Shown here one piece after another: positions 28,963-37,250 of a stretch of DNA of 64,000 nt (within the stretch, counting starts at the first letter, position 1; each line of letters starts with the position of its first letter). Below the pieces are notes generated by a model. The model was not told the origin of the DNA. It searched no databases and saw only the letters and a list, made by a program, of their open reading frames with translations. The translations under genes were made by a program, and so were the position numbers. This DNA comes from Nostoc sp. CHAB 5824. Lineage in GTDB: Bacteria; Cyanobacteriota; Cyanobacteriia; Cyanobacteriales; Nostocaceae. The DNA lies in assembly GCF_020829665.1 (NCBI RefSeq), contig NZ_JAIVFT010000011.1:225791-289790 (forward strand), in the 5' to 3' direction.

Positions 28963-29232
28963 ATGCCTAAATATGTAGTCTGGGGAACTTACTGCGAAGA
29001 TGTTCTCGAAAAACGCGCCCCCCACCGTCAAGCTCATTTAGACGGATTAGCAAAACAGAAAGAATCAGGTGTACTTATTACTATTGGCCCCACCAAGGAT
29101 GTGACAAAAGTTTTTGGGATTTACGAAGCCGAAGACGAAGCCACTGTGCGCCAGTTAATTGAAAATGATCCCTACTGGAAAAATAGCATCTGGACTGAAT
29201 ATTCTGTTAAAGAATGGATTCAGGCTTTTTAA
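28963..29232 (+). CDS. YciI-like protein
   Basis: An 89-residue single-domain protein of the YciI/dimeric ferredoxin-like fold. Typical features are the start PKYVVWGTYCEDVLEKRAP, RQAHLDGLAKQKESGVL with the conserved H and the LxxxGxxLxxGP pattern (ITIGPTKD), and the C-terminal FIENDPYWKNSIW-like ending (IENDPYWKN). The enzymatic role is not established for most members. The gene is monocistronic, 107 bp after pheT. Confidence 0.88.
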   Translation: MPKYVVWGTYCEDVLEKRAPHRQAHLDGLAKQKESGVLITIGPTKDVTKVFGIYEAEDEATVRQLIENDPYWKNSIWTEYSVKEWIQAF

Positions 29233-29256
29233 ATTAGTCTTGGACATGGGGAGATG

Positions 29257-29469
29257 AGCATGAACGTTGAACCTCTGAGCATGAACTTTGAACCTCTGAG
29301 CATGAACTTTGAACCTCTGAGCATGAACTTTGAAGCTCTGAGCATGAACTTTGAAGCTCTGAGCATGAACTTTGAAGCTCTGAGCATGAACTTTGAAGCT
29401 CTGAGCATGAACGTTGAAGTTCTGAGCATGAACGTTGAACCTTTGAGCATGAACGTTGAACCTCTGAAC
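29257..29469. repeat. Ten tandem 21-bp repeats
   Basis: Ten copies of a 21-bp unit (GAGCATGAACTTTGAACCTC and variants) run without a break, in three sequence classes: GTTGAACC, TTTGAACC and TTTGAAGC. Because 21 is a multiple of 3, both strands stay open, which creates artificial reading frames with a seven-residue period (SMNFEPL on plus). The unit length is also three times seven, the period of other repeats in this genome. It sits between the YciI-like and Tab2-like genes. Confidence 0.95.
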
Positions 29470-29563
29470 CTAAAACTTTCAGTTTTAACTCTCATTGATC
29501 TCTGCCATACCCCCATTTCCCAAAGCCCCATGCCCAATCCCTAATGCTCCATGCCCACATAAT

Positions 29564-30358
29564 ATGAAAATTTGGCAGGTTGATTTTTATCGTCGTCCAT
29601 TGCAAGATGCATCTGGACAAATTTTATGGGAGTTGTTGATTTGTGACGCAACTCGCAGCATTGAGTATGAAGCTAGCTGTCTCCAGTCAGCAGCAAATTC
29701 GAGTTGGGTTGCTGCTCAACTTGAGTTAGCCGCAGGTGAAAAATTACCAGATGTAATTCAGGTATTTCGTCCTCAGTCTCTCAGCTTAATTGAGGCGGCT
29801 GGACGCAATTTAGGTATTAATGTCGAACCTACGCGCCACACTTTGGCGTTGAAGCAGTGGCTACAAGAAAAGCAATATCCCTCAGCGCTGGATAAACCAC
29901 CCCCAGCACCATTACCAGAAAACCTCTGGGGAGAACAATGGCGTTTTGCAAGTTTAGCTGCTAATGATGTGGAAACGATATTTAGCGATCGCCCCATTCC
30001 CATTTTGCACATCCCAGAACATCTCAAACCCATCAATTTGGGTTTAGCGTCAACAGTACCCGTCCCTGGTGTAGTAATTTATGGTGGACGGCAATCGATG
30101 CGTCTAGCACGGTGGTTGCAGCAAGCCCGCCCTGTAGCCTTGAACTATATTTCTGGCGCACCAGATGGCTTAGTATTAGAGGCTGGCTTAGTGGACAGGT
30201 GGATTGTTGCCACTTTTGAAGATCCAGAAGTTACAACAGCAGCCCAAGCATTTGAACAACGAAAAAAGCATTGCCAAGGATTACATTTTTTGTTAGTTCA
30301 ACCTGATGATTCCGGGATGACTTATAGCGGCTTTTGGTTGTTGCGGGCAGAAGATTGA
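29564..30358 (+). CDS. Tab2/Atab2 family RNA-binding protein
   Basis: A cyanobacterial homologue of chloroplast Tab2/Atab2, proteins that bind the psaB 5' leader and help synthesis of photosystem I. The start MKIWQVDFYRRPLQD, the mid-part RFASLAANDVETIFSDRPIP, and the C-terminal SGMTYSGFWLLR (the conserved WLL ending) are all recognisable. I use ATG 29564 (264 aa); the frame extends 23 codons upstream into low-complexity DNA, without a ribosome binding site. It should be cytoplasmic or stromal-face. The role in this organism is inferred from plants and algae. Confidence 0.9.
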   Translation: MKIWQVDFYRRPLQDASGQILWELLICDATRSIEYEASCLQSAANSSWVAAQLELAAGEKLPDVIQVFRPQSLSLIEAAGRNLGINVEPTRHTLALKQWLQEKQYPSALDKPPPAPLPENLWGEQWRFASLAANDVETIFSDRPIPILHIPEHLKPINLGLASTVPVPGVVIYGGRQSMRLARWLQQARPVALNYISGAPDGLVLEAGLVDRWIVATFEDPEVTTAAQAFEQRKKHCQGLHFLLVQPDDSGMTYSGFWLLRAED

Positions 30359-30463
30359 TATTAATTGCCAAAAATATTTGTCCGCTTAGTTTTTATAGCT
30401 AAAGAAATAGACTAAAGCCATGTCTGACTGCAAGGCACTATATGTCTATAGCTTTACTGTAAT

Positions 30464-30491
30464 TTTAGTATGATGATAAAATCATACTAAA
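30464..30491. promoter_or_regulatory. Operator palindrome of the toxin-antitoxin operon
   Basis: A perfect 11-bp inverted repeat, TTTAGTATGAT and ATCATACTAAA with GATAAA between, 25 bp upstream of the antitoxin start. A further half site TAGTAATACTAAA follows. Ribbon-helix-helix antitoxins bind such palindromes to repress their own operon, so this is the likely autoregulatory operator. Confidence 0.7.
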
Positions 30492-30516
30492 TAGTAATAC
30501 TAAAAATTAATTATAG

Positions 30517-30747
30517 ATGCTCAAAGTCACAATTACCTTAGAAGAAGACATTCTAGAATTTGTAGATCAGTATGCACAAGGAAATCGTAGTGCATACATT
30601 AATACATTGCTAGCAGAACACCGACGCCAAATTTTGGCAGCAGAAATGATTGCAGCCCTCAAGCAGGATGCTGAAGATGCAGAGTATCAAACTGAAATTG
30701 CTGCTTGGGATAGCGTTGCTGGAGATGGCATAAATGCCAGGGAATAA
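30517..30747 (+). CDS. Antitoxin of a MazEF-like pair (ribbon-helix-helix)
   Basis: A 76-residue protein beginning MLKVTITLEEDILEFVDQY and continuing NRSAYINTLLAEHRRQ, the pattern of a ribbon-helix-helix DNA-binding domain. The C-terminal part is acidic (AALKQDAEDAEYQTEIAAWD) and should bind the toxin. It overlaps the toxin gene by 14 nt, implying coupled translation. A perfect palindrome lies just upstream and is the likely binding site. Confidence 0.85.
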   Translation: MLKVTITLEEDILEFVDQYAQGNRSAYINTLLAEHRRQILAAEMIAALKQDAEDAEYQTEIAAWDSVAGDGINARE

Positions 30748-31093
30748 TTTAACTTATCGGCGAGGAGAAATACGTTGGGTGAATCTTGATCCAACAGTGG
30801 GGGCTGAAGCAAAAAAAATCCGTGCTTGCTTGATTGTGCAAAATGACATCATGAATCAGTATGGGTTGCTCACAATTGTCATGCCATTTCGACCCGGAAG
30901 TAAACAAGCCCCCTACGTTGTAAATGTAAAAGCAACACCAAATAATGGACTAGATCAAGACCGTTTTATTGATGTTGGGCAAATTCGTGCTGTTGACAAT
31001 AGTCGTATTTTGGGTTTGGTGGGTGTGCTGGAGTCAGAGTACTGGGAACTTATTCGTACAGCTTTAAATGTAGTTCTAGGATTTGTGGTTTAA
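30734..31093 (+). CDS. mazF: MazF/PemK-type endoribonuclease toxin
   Basis: A 119-residue PemK/MazF toxin that would cleave RNA at short motifs. Landmarks are the N-terminal RRGEIRWVNLDPTVGAEAKK (normal GE(V/I)W..DLDP region), RACLIVQND, the later TIVMPFRPGS, and the C-terminal FIDVGQIRAVDNSRILGLVG. The arginine of RGEI and the serine/threonine region equivalent to the active site are kept. The overlapping RHH antitoxin gene makes the pair look intact, in contrast to the broken VapBC pair 5 kb upstream. Confidence 0.9.
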   Translation: MPGNNLTYRRGEIRWVNLDPTVGAEAKKIRACLIVQNDIMNQYGLLTIVMPFRPGSKQAPYVVNVKATPNNGLDQDRFIDVGQIRAVDNSRILGLVGVLESEYWELIRTALNVVLGFVV

Positions 31094-31199
31094 AGTGTAT
31101 TGATTTAAAGTGAGGTGAAAGCGATCGCTCGCTCGATATTAGAGGGAAGGTATTGCTACAAAAATGTGGAATAGGTGCAATACTCTACTAAGTTGGCTT

Positions 31200-32399
31200 T
31201 TACCATTGCCCTGAATTATCTTCCTGTTGCAAACCTATCAACTGTCGCCGCTTCCAAGCATAGTGAAGAATATTAATTCCGAGTTCCTGAGCTGTACGAA
31301 TGGTCAATCTGGGTAAACTCAAATCTCTATCCAGTCCCCAAGCAGTTGCTAAATCTCCAATCGCTAAAATAATTCCTCCACCGATTAACAGTTTAATCTG
31401 CTGTTGATTAACCATTGGCAAGGCAGCAAATAAGAAAGGTTTTGTCCTTAAAGGATGACTCCGTTGCAATTCTTCTAAAGGTCTTAAAGGACTTTCTAAC
31501 TGTTGTGCTAATGCTTGAGTACTCTCAATTAGAGCATTAGCATTTGTTGGCGCATCAACTAAAAGCACACCGCCTAAATTTAAGTAATTTTTTAGAGATT
31601 CAAATTCAAGACTATTTAAAGATATGGCCTGTCCACCTGTCAGATAAAGTATGTCATAGTCTTGAATATTTTCTCCTAAAGAAACCTGACCTGGTTCATC
31701 AGCTCCTCGCAAACTGGGATATAGAGGTTCTACTGCTTGTAACAAATACGAAAGGCTGAAAAAATTACGCGCACATTCAGGATCGCTATGATTCGCCTGC
31801 GCCATACATACAAGTGCTTGAGGACGCATTTGTGCCTGACGGCGATAACGCAAATCAATATTGTTATATCCAGGAAAGAAAGCATCTACAGGTTGGATAA
31901 TTTCAGTATGTCCTGGTTGCAAAAGTATGCGACATATTTCTATTTCTGAACTGACTGGTATGGAGTTTCTTTGGTCAATTCGATAAGTTTCTTGAACAAT
32001 ATCTCTTTGCTGTCCGCGCCGCAATTCATCAGGGTCTACATAGGTAACTACTAAGTAGATCATGAGCGGTTCGGAACTTGCTACTTCTATATCAATGGGA
32101 AAATCATAAGAAGTCGGCACAACAATTAGATTACCTGCTAAATCAATTGCAATACCAGGTTGAATTTGCACCCAACGCCCATCTCGATATCTAGCTTCAA
32201 CTTGGCTTGGCGCAGTCACATCTCGAACGCCTAAGCCGCAGACAATTCCTGGTTGGTTTAAACTTTGGTATTGGGCATTTTGCCGATTCCGGTGGTAATC
32301 ATGGGCTGTGCGCCAGCGTTCCGCATTGATTAGTAACCCGTCTGCGGCTTGTAGGCGTTCAAAAGATTTGATTGGTGGAGGTGGGAAAGGATGGGACAT
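31200..32399 (-). CDS. CIS cluster protein, DUF4159-like C-terminus
   Basis: The last gene of the minus-strand CIS operon. The N-terminal half (about 1-175) has the pattern ADGLLINAERWRTAHDYHRN, GIVCGLGVRDV, GRWVQIQPGIAIDLAGNLIV, which is seen in proteins encoded with phage-tail-like baseplates. The C-terminal half (about 210-385) contains DYDILYLTGGQAISLNSLEF, YLNLGGVLLVDAP and LRTKPFLFAA, resembling the DUF4159 / ThuA-like glutamine-amidotransferase-like fold, without a visible catalytic triad. It has no signal peptide. It may be a baseplate accessory part. The function is not known. Confidence 0.65.
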   Translation of the reverse strand: MSHPFPPPPIKSFERLQAADGLLINAERWRTAHDYHRNRQNAQYQSLNQPGIVCGLGVRDVTAPSQVEARYRDGRWVQIQPGIAIDLAGNLIVVPTSYDFPIDIEVASSEPLMIYLVVTYVDPDELRRGQQRDIVQETYRIDQRNSIPVSSEIEICRILLQPGHTEIIQPVDAFFPGYNNIDLRYRRQAQMRPQALVCMAQANHSDPECARNFFSLSYLLQAVEPLYPSLRGADEPGQVSLGENIQDYDILYLTGGQAISLNSLEFESLKNYLNLGGVLLVDAPTNANALIESTQALAQQLESPLRPLEELQRSHPLRTKPFLFAALPMVNQQQIKLLIGGGIILAIGDLATAWGLDRDLSLPRLTIRTAQELGINILHYAWKRRQLIGLQQEDNSGQW

Positions 32400-32443
32400 A
32401 GCAATTTTGGATTCTACTTACTTAATTACTAATTACGAATTAT

Positions 32444-33472
32444 TTAATTAGGAGGATTTTCGATAGATAGTTCATAAGTGCAAAAAGCAGGTTTTTCTTG
32501 TTCGATGATTCTTTCGATAAGTTGCTCATTGATGATGCCACTAGAAATATTTGAACGCAAACGCACTATAAAGTGATATGGTTGCCCACCTGCTAAAACT
32601 GCATTTCCTAGTTGTGCGTCTCCTATAATGAAACTTGGGCCAAAAGGTTCTGTAATACTAATATGTTTATCAGCTTCATTAGGTAAATGTTCGTCTAGCG
32701 GTAAACCAGTATAAAGATGTAAATAGAGACGCAATCCTTTACGAGTTCCCCGCCAGCGATAAAGTTCTACTGCCCGACGGATTAAACGCCGCTGTTGTTG
32801 GAGATCCCAAATTGAATCTACTTGCCAAGCAACCCAATGAGCCATAAAGGGTAGTAGTGCTTGTGGTGCTGTTAAGGGATCGAGGTTTGCCCACATCACA
32901 TTGTAACTATCAACTACTGGTTGAAAAGCTTGCTCAAATATCTTTATAAAGCGACCAATAAAGTCCACTTCTCGATACAAAATTGGCAAGAACTCCATAT
33001 AGGCAGTGTAGGGACGGATATATAAATCGAAATACTCGCTTCTCTCAATTTGTTCGTTGTCAGTGCCTGGGTCTATATGTAGAGTAATTAAACTGCGAAA
33101 ATTGAGAGTTAATTTGTCTTTTTTCCCAGGAGAAATCGCTTCTTGGTCTTCAAAAAATGTGTCGGGAATTGAGAAGTAGAGGACAGCATCCATTTGTCCA
33201 CGAGGCGGTATCTCACTGCCTTCTGTGCCAATCTGACACCACTGGGACGGAAAGTTTCCCTCAACGCTTAAGCTCACCCGCAAAGGACGCTGTTCTAAGT
33301 TTTGCACTTGCACAATCATCTCGCTGGGATGCCCAGGATGCAAGAGTAAACTACGCCCAGCCACATCCATATCCGCATTTGCAAATGTTAAACCTGCTAC
33401 AGGTAAAGCTTCGGGTATTTGCATTGGGGTTAATTGAATGCGTACAGATGGACTAGAGCGACTTTGAACCAT
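32444..33472 (-). CDS. Phage tail protein I-like baseplate protein
   Basis: A baseplate component of contractile systems related to phage tail protein I / Afp12-type proteins. The C-terminal part is clear: EFLPILYREVDFIGRFIKIF, WVAWQVDSIWDLQQQRRLIR, RRAVELYRWRGTRKGLRLYL, and LYTGLP. I start at ATG 33472 (342 aa). The frame stays open for 35 more codons into a tandem repeat (coding PCPLVPLS on this strand), which I consider an artefact. The gene is in line with the baseplate J-like gene upstream, 112 bp apart. Confidence 0.85.
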   Translation of the reverse strand: MVQSRSSPSVRIQLTPMQIPEALPVAGLTFANADMDVAGRSLLLHPGHPSEMIVQVQNLEQRPLRVSLSVEGNFPSQWCQIGTEGSEIPPRGQMDAVLYFSIPDTFFEDQEAISPGKKDKLTLNFRSLITLHIDPGTDNEQIERSEYFDLYIRPYTAYMEFLPILYREVDFIGRFIKIFEQAFQPVVDSYNVMWANLDPLTAPQALLPFMAHWVAWQVDSIWDLQQQRRLIRRAVELYRWRGTRKGLRLYLHLYTGLPLDEHLPNEADKHISITEPFGPSFIIGDAQLGNAVLAGGQPYHFIVRLRSNISSGIINEQLIERIIEQEKPAFCTYELSIENPPN

Positions 33473-33473
33473 A

Positions 33474-33581
33474 GGATTGGGGATTGGGGATTGGGGATTG
33501 GGGATTGGGGACAAGGGGACAAGGGGACAAGGGGACAAGGGGACAAGGGGACAAGGGGACAAATGACCAATGACCAATGAC
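33474..33581. repeat. Tandem repeat block (7-, 8- and 7-mers)
   Basis: Three repeats abut: about four to five units of GGGGATT (33474-33510), about six units of GGGGACAA (33511-33562) and about three units of AATGACC (33562-33581). They lie between two baseplate genes of one operon, so length changes here would alter the intergenic spacing. Confidence 0.9.
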
Positions 33582-33584
33582 TAA

Positions 33585-35786
33585 TTAGCGATTAATGATT
33601 TGGATATCGTGATTAGAACGCAGATTTGTATCAGCCCAAGAACAAATCAAACCTTCCGATCCTGGGTCAATCAGCTGTTCTGGCGATGGTTGTCGTCGCC
33701 AATTTTCTCCTTGCTTGCGGATGGGAAATAGCAGGACGGGGCCTAAATGACGCACACCTGGGGTTTGTTGCAGTAAGGCTACAATATCCGATGTATAAAC
33801 GGGCCGCCCAAATGGCCAACCTTTGCCGTCGATTCCTCCAGTTAATGGATTTAAGTATTTATACAGCGATCGCCTTAAATTTAGACGAATTTCTTCTCTG
33901 GCAAAAGGATTGTCGTATGCTGGCTCTAGAGCAACTTCTGTCTGTACAGAAACACCTACGTAATTCGGTTCTTGTAATTCTATTTGTACTCCTAATAAGC
34001 GTCTTTCATCTAAATAACTCAAAATTTGCTCTTGGAGTGCATTACTCAAGGCAAATTCTTCTGGTTTTATGCCTTTACCTTGAGCGATCGCATCTGTATT
34101 TGCGAATGGAACTATCAGTAAATTAACTATACCAGCTTGTCTTTGAGAATTTGCTGGTAAACAGCGAACGCGTGCGATCGCACCTGCACCTGCTTGTTGA
34201 CCTAAAACTTCAAAATCTTCGGCTGTGACCGCGCGATCGCGGGTACGGAGGATACGGGGAGCCTTGATCACGGCTTGCTCCAGTGATTCAGCATCCGCAC
34301 CATTGATTGCTGGTACATGATTTATCACACTAGCAATATATGGATATGCAGACTTCAAAAACTGGATTGTCCCAGCTTGAACATTGCCTTCTCTACCACC
34401 GCCTGTACGATAAGCAACCATTTTAATCTCTGAGTCACGGGGAGGAATTGCGCCGTACTGGTGTTCAGATTGGTTGTTTTCCAGAGTACTAACTTGTACA
34501 GATGTGTCGTTTAGTGATGGTTGTTGGATGCGCGAACGCACTTGTGTTTGCTGTTTAAGTTGGCTAGGTTCCCGAATCAGTGGCCCAAATTGGATTGTAC
34601 CAGTGATCGAATCGATGGTGTAATGAAAGTGATGCGGACTAGAATCAGCAAAATCTCTCACCTCAGTCCACTTCTGAGGCAATCCACCAGCGGGGGTAAC
34701 TAAGATATATTCATTTTCTTTGCGTTCTAAAATCGGTGCGCTTTGTAATTCAAAAGTCTGTCCGGGTTTACCATCACTGATTCCTAGACGCTCATCTTCA
34801 ATGAAAGTACTGTGACTAGCCCGTACCGTACCACCCATTGACTGCACTGCTAAACCAGTAATTCGTGGTGGACGATTGTAACCAGATTGATTTGTTTCTG
34901 TGACAGTAAAAGTGCAGCGTAGCCAGCGACCCCGGTAAGAAGTAAAGTTGGTCACAGGCCAATTTTGAGGTAAATGCAGACGGACATCTGCTCCTTGAGA
35001 CGGGTTCCCACCCTGTTGGGCGAGTTCGTAAAAACTGAAACCACCAGTGTCATCATCTGACTCTTGCAATAAAACTGGTTGCCAATGTTCTCCATCCCAA
35101 GCTTCCCACTTCCGAGGCGGTTGATTGGGGTTAATACCAGCAGGTGTAGCTGCGGCTCCTTGAAAAGTAATATCTAGAACATTACCATCTAAAGGATCAT
35201 CAGAAGCGATCGCTAAATAAAAGCAGTTACCAGGCTGGGGTTCCTCTTCAAATATTGATATTTCATTGCCTGTCCAGAAACCATTAGATTCACGAGTCCA
35301 TGAACTTGTGACTCTTTCTCGCAGAGATTGGGGAATGTCTTCGGCGATTTGGGCAGTTAAGAAGTGCTGTATCCGGGGTTTGCCAATAATTAGAGGAGAA
35401 TCTGTACTAAAAGTAATAGCTTCTGTAGTTTCAGTTTGGAGAGTTGAGGCTTCTAATCCTGCCGGAATAGTGAAGGCTTCAGGCAGTGCAGCGCTTAAAT
35501 AAAAAGTTAATTCCGTGCGAGCTGGGGCGGAAGGCTGGAGACGAATACCCAGTAATTCTAGGAAAGCTACATAATTTTTTCGAGGTACTTGGTTAAATCT
35601 GAGCAACATCTGGTCAGTTAACCAAGCAAATAACTCAATTAGCGTAATCCCTGGATCGCTCAGGTTGTGGTCTGTCCATTCTGGACAGTAGCGAGGAATA
35701 CGCATAATACATTCTTCCACCAAATCATCGAAGGTGCGATCGTCTAAGTTGGAAAAAGGTAATTTCGGTAAAAAGTCAAAGTTCAC
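33585..35786 (-). CDS. Baseplate assembly protein (gp6/J-like)
   Basis: A large wedge protein that forms the baseplate ring of contractile tails (Afp11-type; phage T4 gp6 / P2 J family). Signatures include ERLDDRTFDDLVEECIMRIPR-like start (SNLDDRTFDDLVEE), CPEWTDHNLSDPGITLIELF, and the C-terminal AVTAEDFEVLGQQAGAGAIARV with the ring-forming region. 733 aa is within the normal range for CIS. It overlaps the gp25 gene by 4 nt (35783-35786), so the two are co-translated. Confidence 0.92.
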   Translation of the reverse strand: MNFDFLPKLPFSNLDDRTFDDLVEECIMRIPRYCPEWTDHNLSDPGITLIELFAWLTDQMLLRFNQVPRKNYVAFLELLGIRLQPSAPARTELTFYLSAALPEAFTIPAGLEASTLQTETTEAITFSTDSPLIIGKPRIQHFLTAQIAEDIPQSLRERVTSSWTRESNGFWTGNEISIFEEEPQPGNCFYLAIASDDPLDGNVLDITFQGAAATPAGINPNQPPRKWEAWDGEHWQPVLLQESDDDTGGFSFYELAQQGGNPSQGADVRLHLPQNWPVTNFTSYRGRWLRCTFTVTETNQSGYNRPPRITGLAVQSMGGTVRASHSTFIEDERLGISDGKPGQTFELQSAPILERKENEYILVTPAGGLPQKWTEVRDFADSSPHHFHYTIDSITGTIQFGPLIREPSQLKQQTQVRSRIQQPSLNDTSVQVSTLENNQSEHQYGAIPPRDSEIKMVAYRTGGGREGNVQAGTIQFLKSAYPYIASVINHVPAINGADAESLEQAVIKAPRILRTRDRAVTAEDFEVLGQQAGAGAIARVRCLPANSQRQAGIVNLLIVPFANTDAIAQGKGIKPEEFALSNALQEQILSYLDERRLLGVQIELQEPNYVGVSVQTEVALEPAYDNPFAREEIRLNLRRSLYKYLNPLTGGIDGKGWPFGRPVYTSDIVALLQQTPGVRHLGPVLLFPIRKQGENWRRQPSPEQLIDPGSEGLICSWADTNLRSNHDIQIINR

Positions 35787-36205
35787 GATTCCTCTCCAGC
35801 TGAAACCAAGTAATAAGGATAAACAAAACTATAAATATCGGGACTGTCTTTGAGTCGATAATTAATGATGATGTCCACTCTGCCACGCACGGGGTCTGGA
35901 TCAGCGAGAACTTCATCGATAATAATGCGTGATTCCCAAACTTCTAAAGCTTCTATGACATAAAGACGGATTCGCAGTAGGGTATCGCTATTCATAGGTG
36001 CAAACGCCAGTTCTGACAAGCGCGAACCAAACGTAGGTCGATAAAGTCGCTCACCTACTCCAGTGCGAAGGATAATCCAAATAGATTCTTTAACTTTTTG
36101 ATCTTCACGGCTAAGTTGTATTCCACCTTGCACACTTAAATGCAGCGGATAAGCTAAACCCGCCCCTAAATAGTCTCTTTGCCGACCATAAACCATATCT
36201 GGCAC
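35783..36205 (-). CDS. gp25-like baseplate wedge protein
   Basis: A 140-residue member of the GPW/gp25 family (Afp9-type) that ties the baseplate wedge to the sheath. Typical parts are GAGLAYPLHLSVQGGIQLSR, ESIWIILRTGVGERLYRPTFGSRLSELAF with the conserved EF-type region, and ESRIIIDEVLADP. The start ATG is supported by the first residues MPDMVYGRQRDYLG. It begins the second part of the minus-strand baseplate operon, with a repeat-containing 408 bp gap upstream. Confidence 0.92.
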   Translation of the reverse strand: MPDMVYGRQRDYLGAGLAYPLHLSVQGGIQLSREDQKVKESIWIILRTGVGERLYRPTFGSRLSELAFAPMNSDTLLRIRLYVIEALEVWESRIIIDEVLADPDPVRGRVDIIINYRLKDSPDIYSFVYPYYLVSAGEES

Positions 36206-36613
36206 TTAGACAGCTGTTACATGGATATCTTCAAAGATATCGGCACAGGAGGTTTAAGCCTATTCGCCAAAGGTCGAGGTTGAAGAGGAAAGGGGCTAAA
36301 CCACGATTTGTCGCAAGTGTAGTAAGCTATTACGCTTTTAAATTACACAGTCACTTCCTAAGTTCGTTGACCGCTGACGGTTAACTGTTAACTGTCAACA
36401 GCCAACACGAAAAGATGTGCAAGTTAAACGCGCGACAGTTTATAAATATATCCGTTTTATACTACGCTGTACAAGTTAGAGGAGAAGCTGTAGACATCTG
36501 ACTTTATAAAAGTGCTAGCTGGAAACCCTTGAGGAACAGGCGCATAGCGCCGTATTGCGTACTTTAGGCAAGGGGACGGCAGGTGCTTCAAGTTGAAATT
36601 ACCAACTGCATTT
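36206..36613. other. Gap in the baseplate operon, contains repeat copy 1
   Basis: The 408 bp between the PAAR-like gene stop and the gp25 start hold no gene. The MITE-like repeat at 36323-36442 fills the middle. A promoter for the downstream gp25-J-tail I genes may lie in 36206-36320. Confidence 0.5.
36323..36442. repeat. MITE-like repeat, copy 1
   Basis: About 120 bp, with near-terminal inverted ends TAAGCT / AGTTTA, and the internal string GTTGACCGCTGACGGTTAAC followed by a variable run of AACTGTC/AACTGTT heptamers, CAACACGAAAAGATGTGCAA and GCGCGACAG. Copies occur at 37140-37249 and 48214-48340 in the same orientation. No protein is encoded. Confidence 0.85.
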
Positions 36614-37000
36614 TCAGGGGATGAATACGGTTGTTTGACCGGGGTTAATTACTGTAATCACACCCGCCCACGCACACATTAATTTAGATAAATTATTCAG
36701 CGCTGGGCTTTTGCCAATCAGAACAGTAGGCGAACCGGGTGTCCACGGGGCGGGTATCACAGGCACACAAGGCATGGGAGTCAACACACCGCCGGCGGCT
36801 GCGGTAGCGGATGCAACTTGTGGATTTGCGATAGATGAACACATACCAAAAGGCATGATATTAACCAATGGCTTGTTATCCAAAATGTTAGCATCTGGCG
36901 TACGAGTTAATACCCGGTTGATTGGCAGAACTACCAACGAACTTGGTGCTACACCAAAGCTACATTTGAGCGTTGCGCCAGAACATACTTGTAGAGCCAT
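36614..37000 (-). CDS. PAAR-like spike-tip protein (DUF4280)
   Basis: A 128-residue protein that should cap the spike tip. It has the DUF4280 pattern: ALQVCSGATLKCSFGVAPSS at the start, VNIMPFGMCSSIANPQVASA, GVLTPMPCVPVIPAPWTPGS, LIGKSPALNNLSKLMC. Conserved cysteines are in CSGATLKCSF and in PMPCVP and LMCAW. It is probably metal-binding at the tip, as for PAAR proteins. The gene lies between the VgrG-like gene and gp25, exactly where spike-tip genes sit in other CIS. Confidence 0.88.
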   Translation of the reverse strand: MALQVCSGATLKCSFGVAPSSLVVLPINRVLTRTPDANILDNKPLVNIMPFGMCSSIANPQVASATAAAGGVLTPMPCVPVIPAPWTPGSPTVLIGKSPALNNLSKLMCAWAGVITVINPGQTTVFIP

Positions 37001-37139
37001 AGTTTATTCCCTTCACCAATTAACATACAATTTTCTGGTTACGTAGCATAGCATTCATCAGCAGCAATTCTAAATTTGGTTTTCTAAGAGTAATTAGCTG
37101 GACAAATAGGGTCAAATTAATTGAGCATAAAAAAATTTG

Positions 37140-37249
37140 AAATTACACAGTCACTTCCTAAGTTCGTTGACCGCTGACGGTTAACTGTCAACTGTCAACT
37201 GTCAACAGCCAAGACGAAAAGATGTGCAAGTTAAATGCGCGACAGCTTA
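37140..37249. repeat. MITE-like repeat, copy 2
   Basis: About 110 bp copy lacking the left 16-17 bp seen in the other two (no AAGCTATTACGC), but with the intact right end GACAGCTTA. The heptamer tract is longer here (three AACTGTC units). It ends 2 bp before the stop codon of the VgrG-like gene. Confidence 0.85.
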
Positions 37250-37250
37250 A

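Noticed and set aside
29257..29469. Possible CRISPR array
   Set aside because: Units abut directly with no spacers; it is a simple tandem repeat.
29229..29544. Open frames on both strands across the 21-bp repeats (MNFEPLS and MLRASKF types)
   Set aside because: Artefact of a repeat unit divisible by three; no ribosome binding site, no known protein, and the plus frame ends just before the Tab2-like start.
33473..33577. Longer N-terminus (35 residues) of the tail protein I-like gene
   Set aside because: Encoded by simple 7-/8-mer repeats; the conserved protein begins at ATG 33472.
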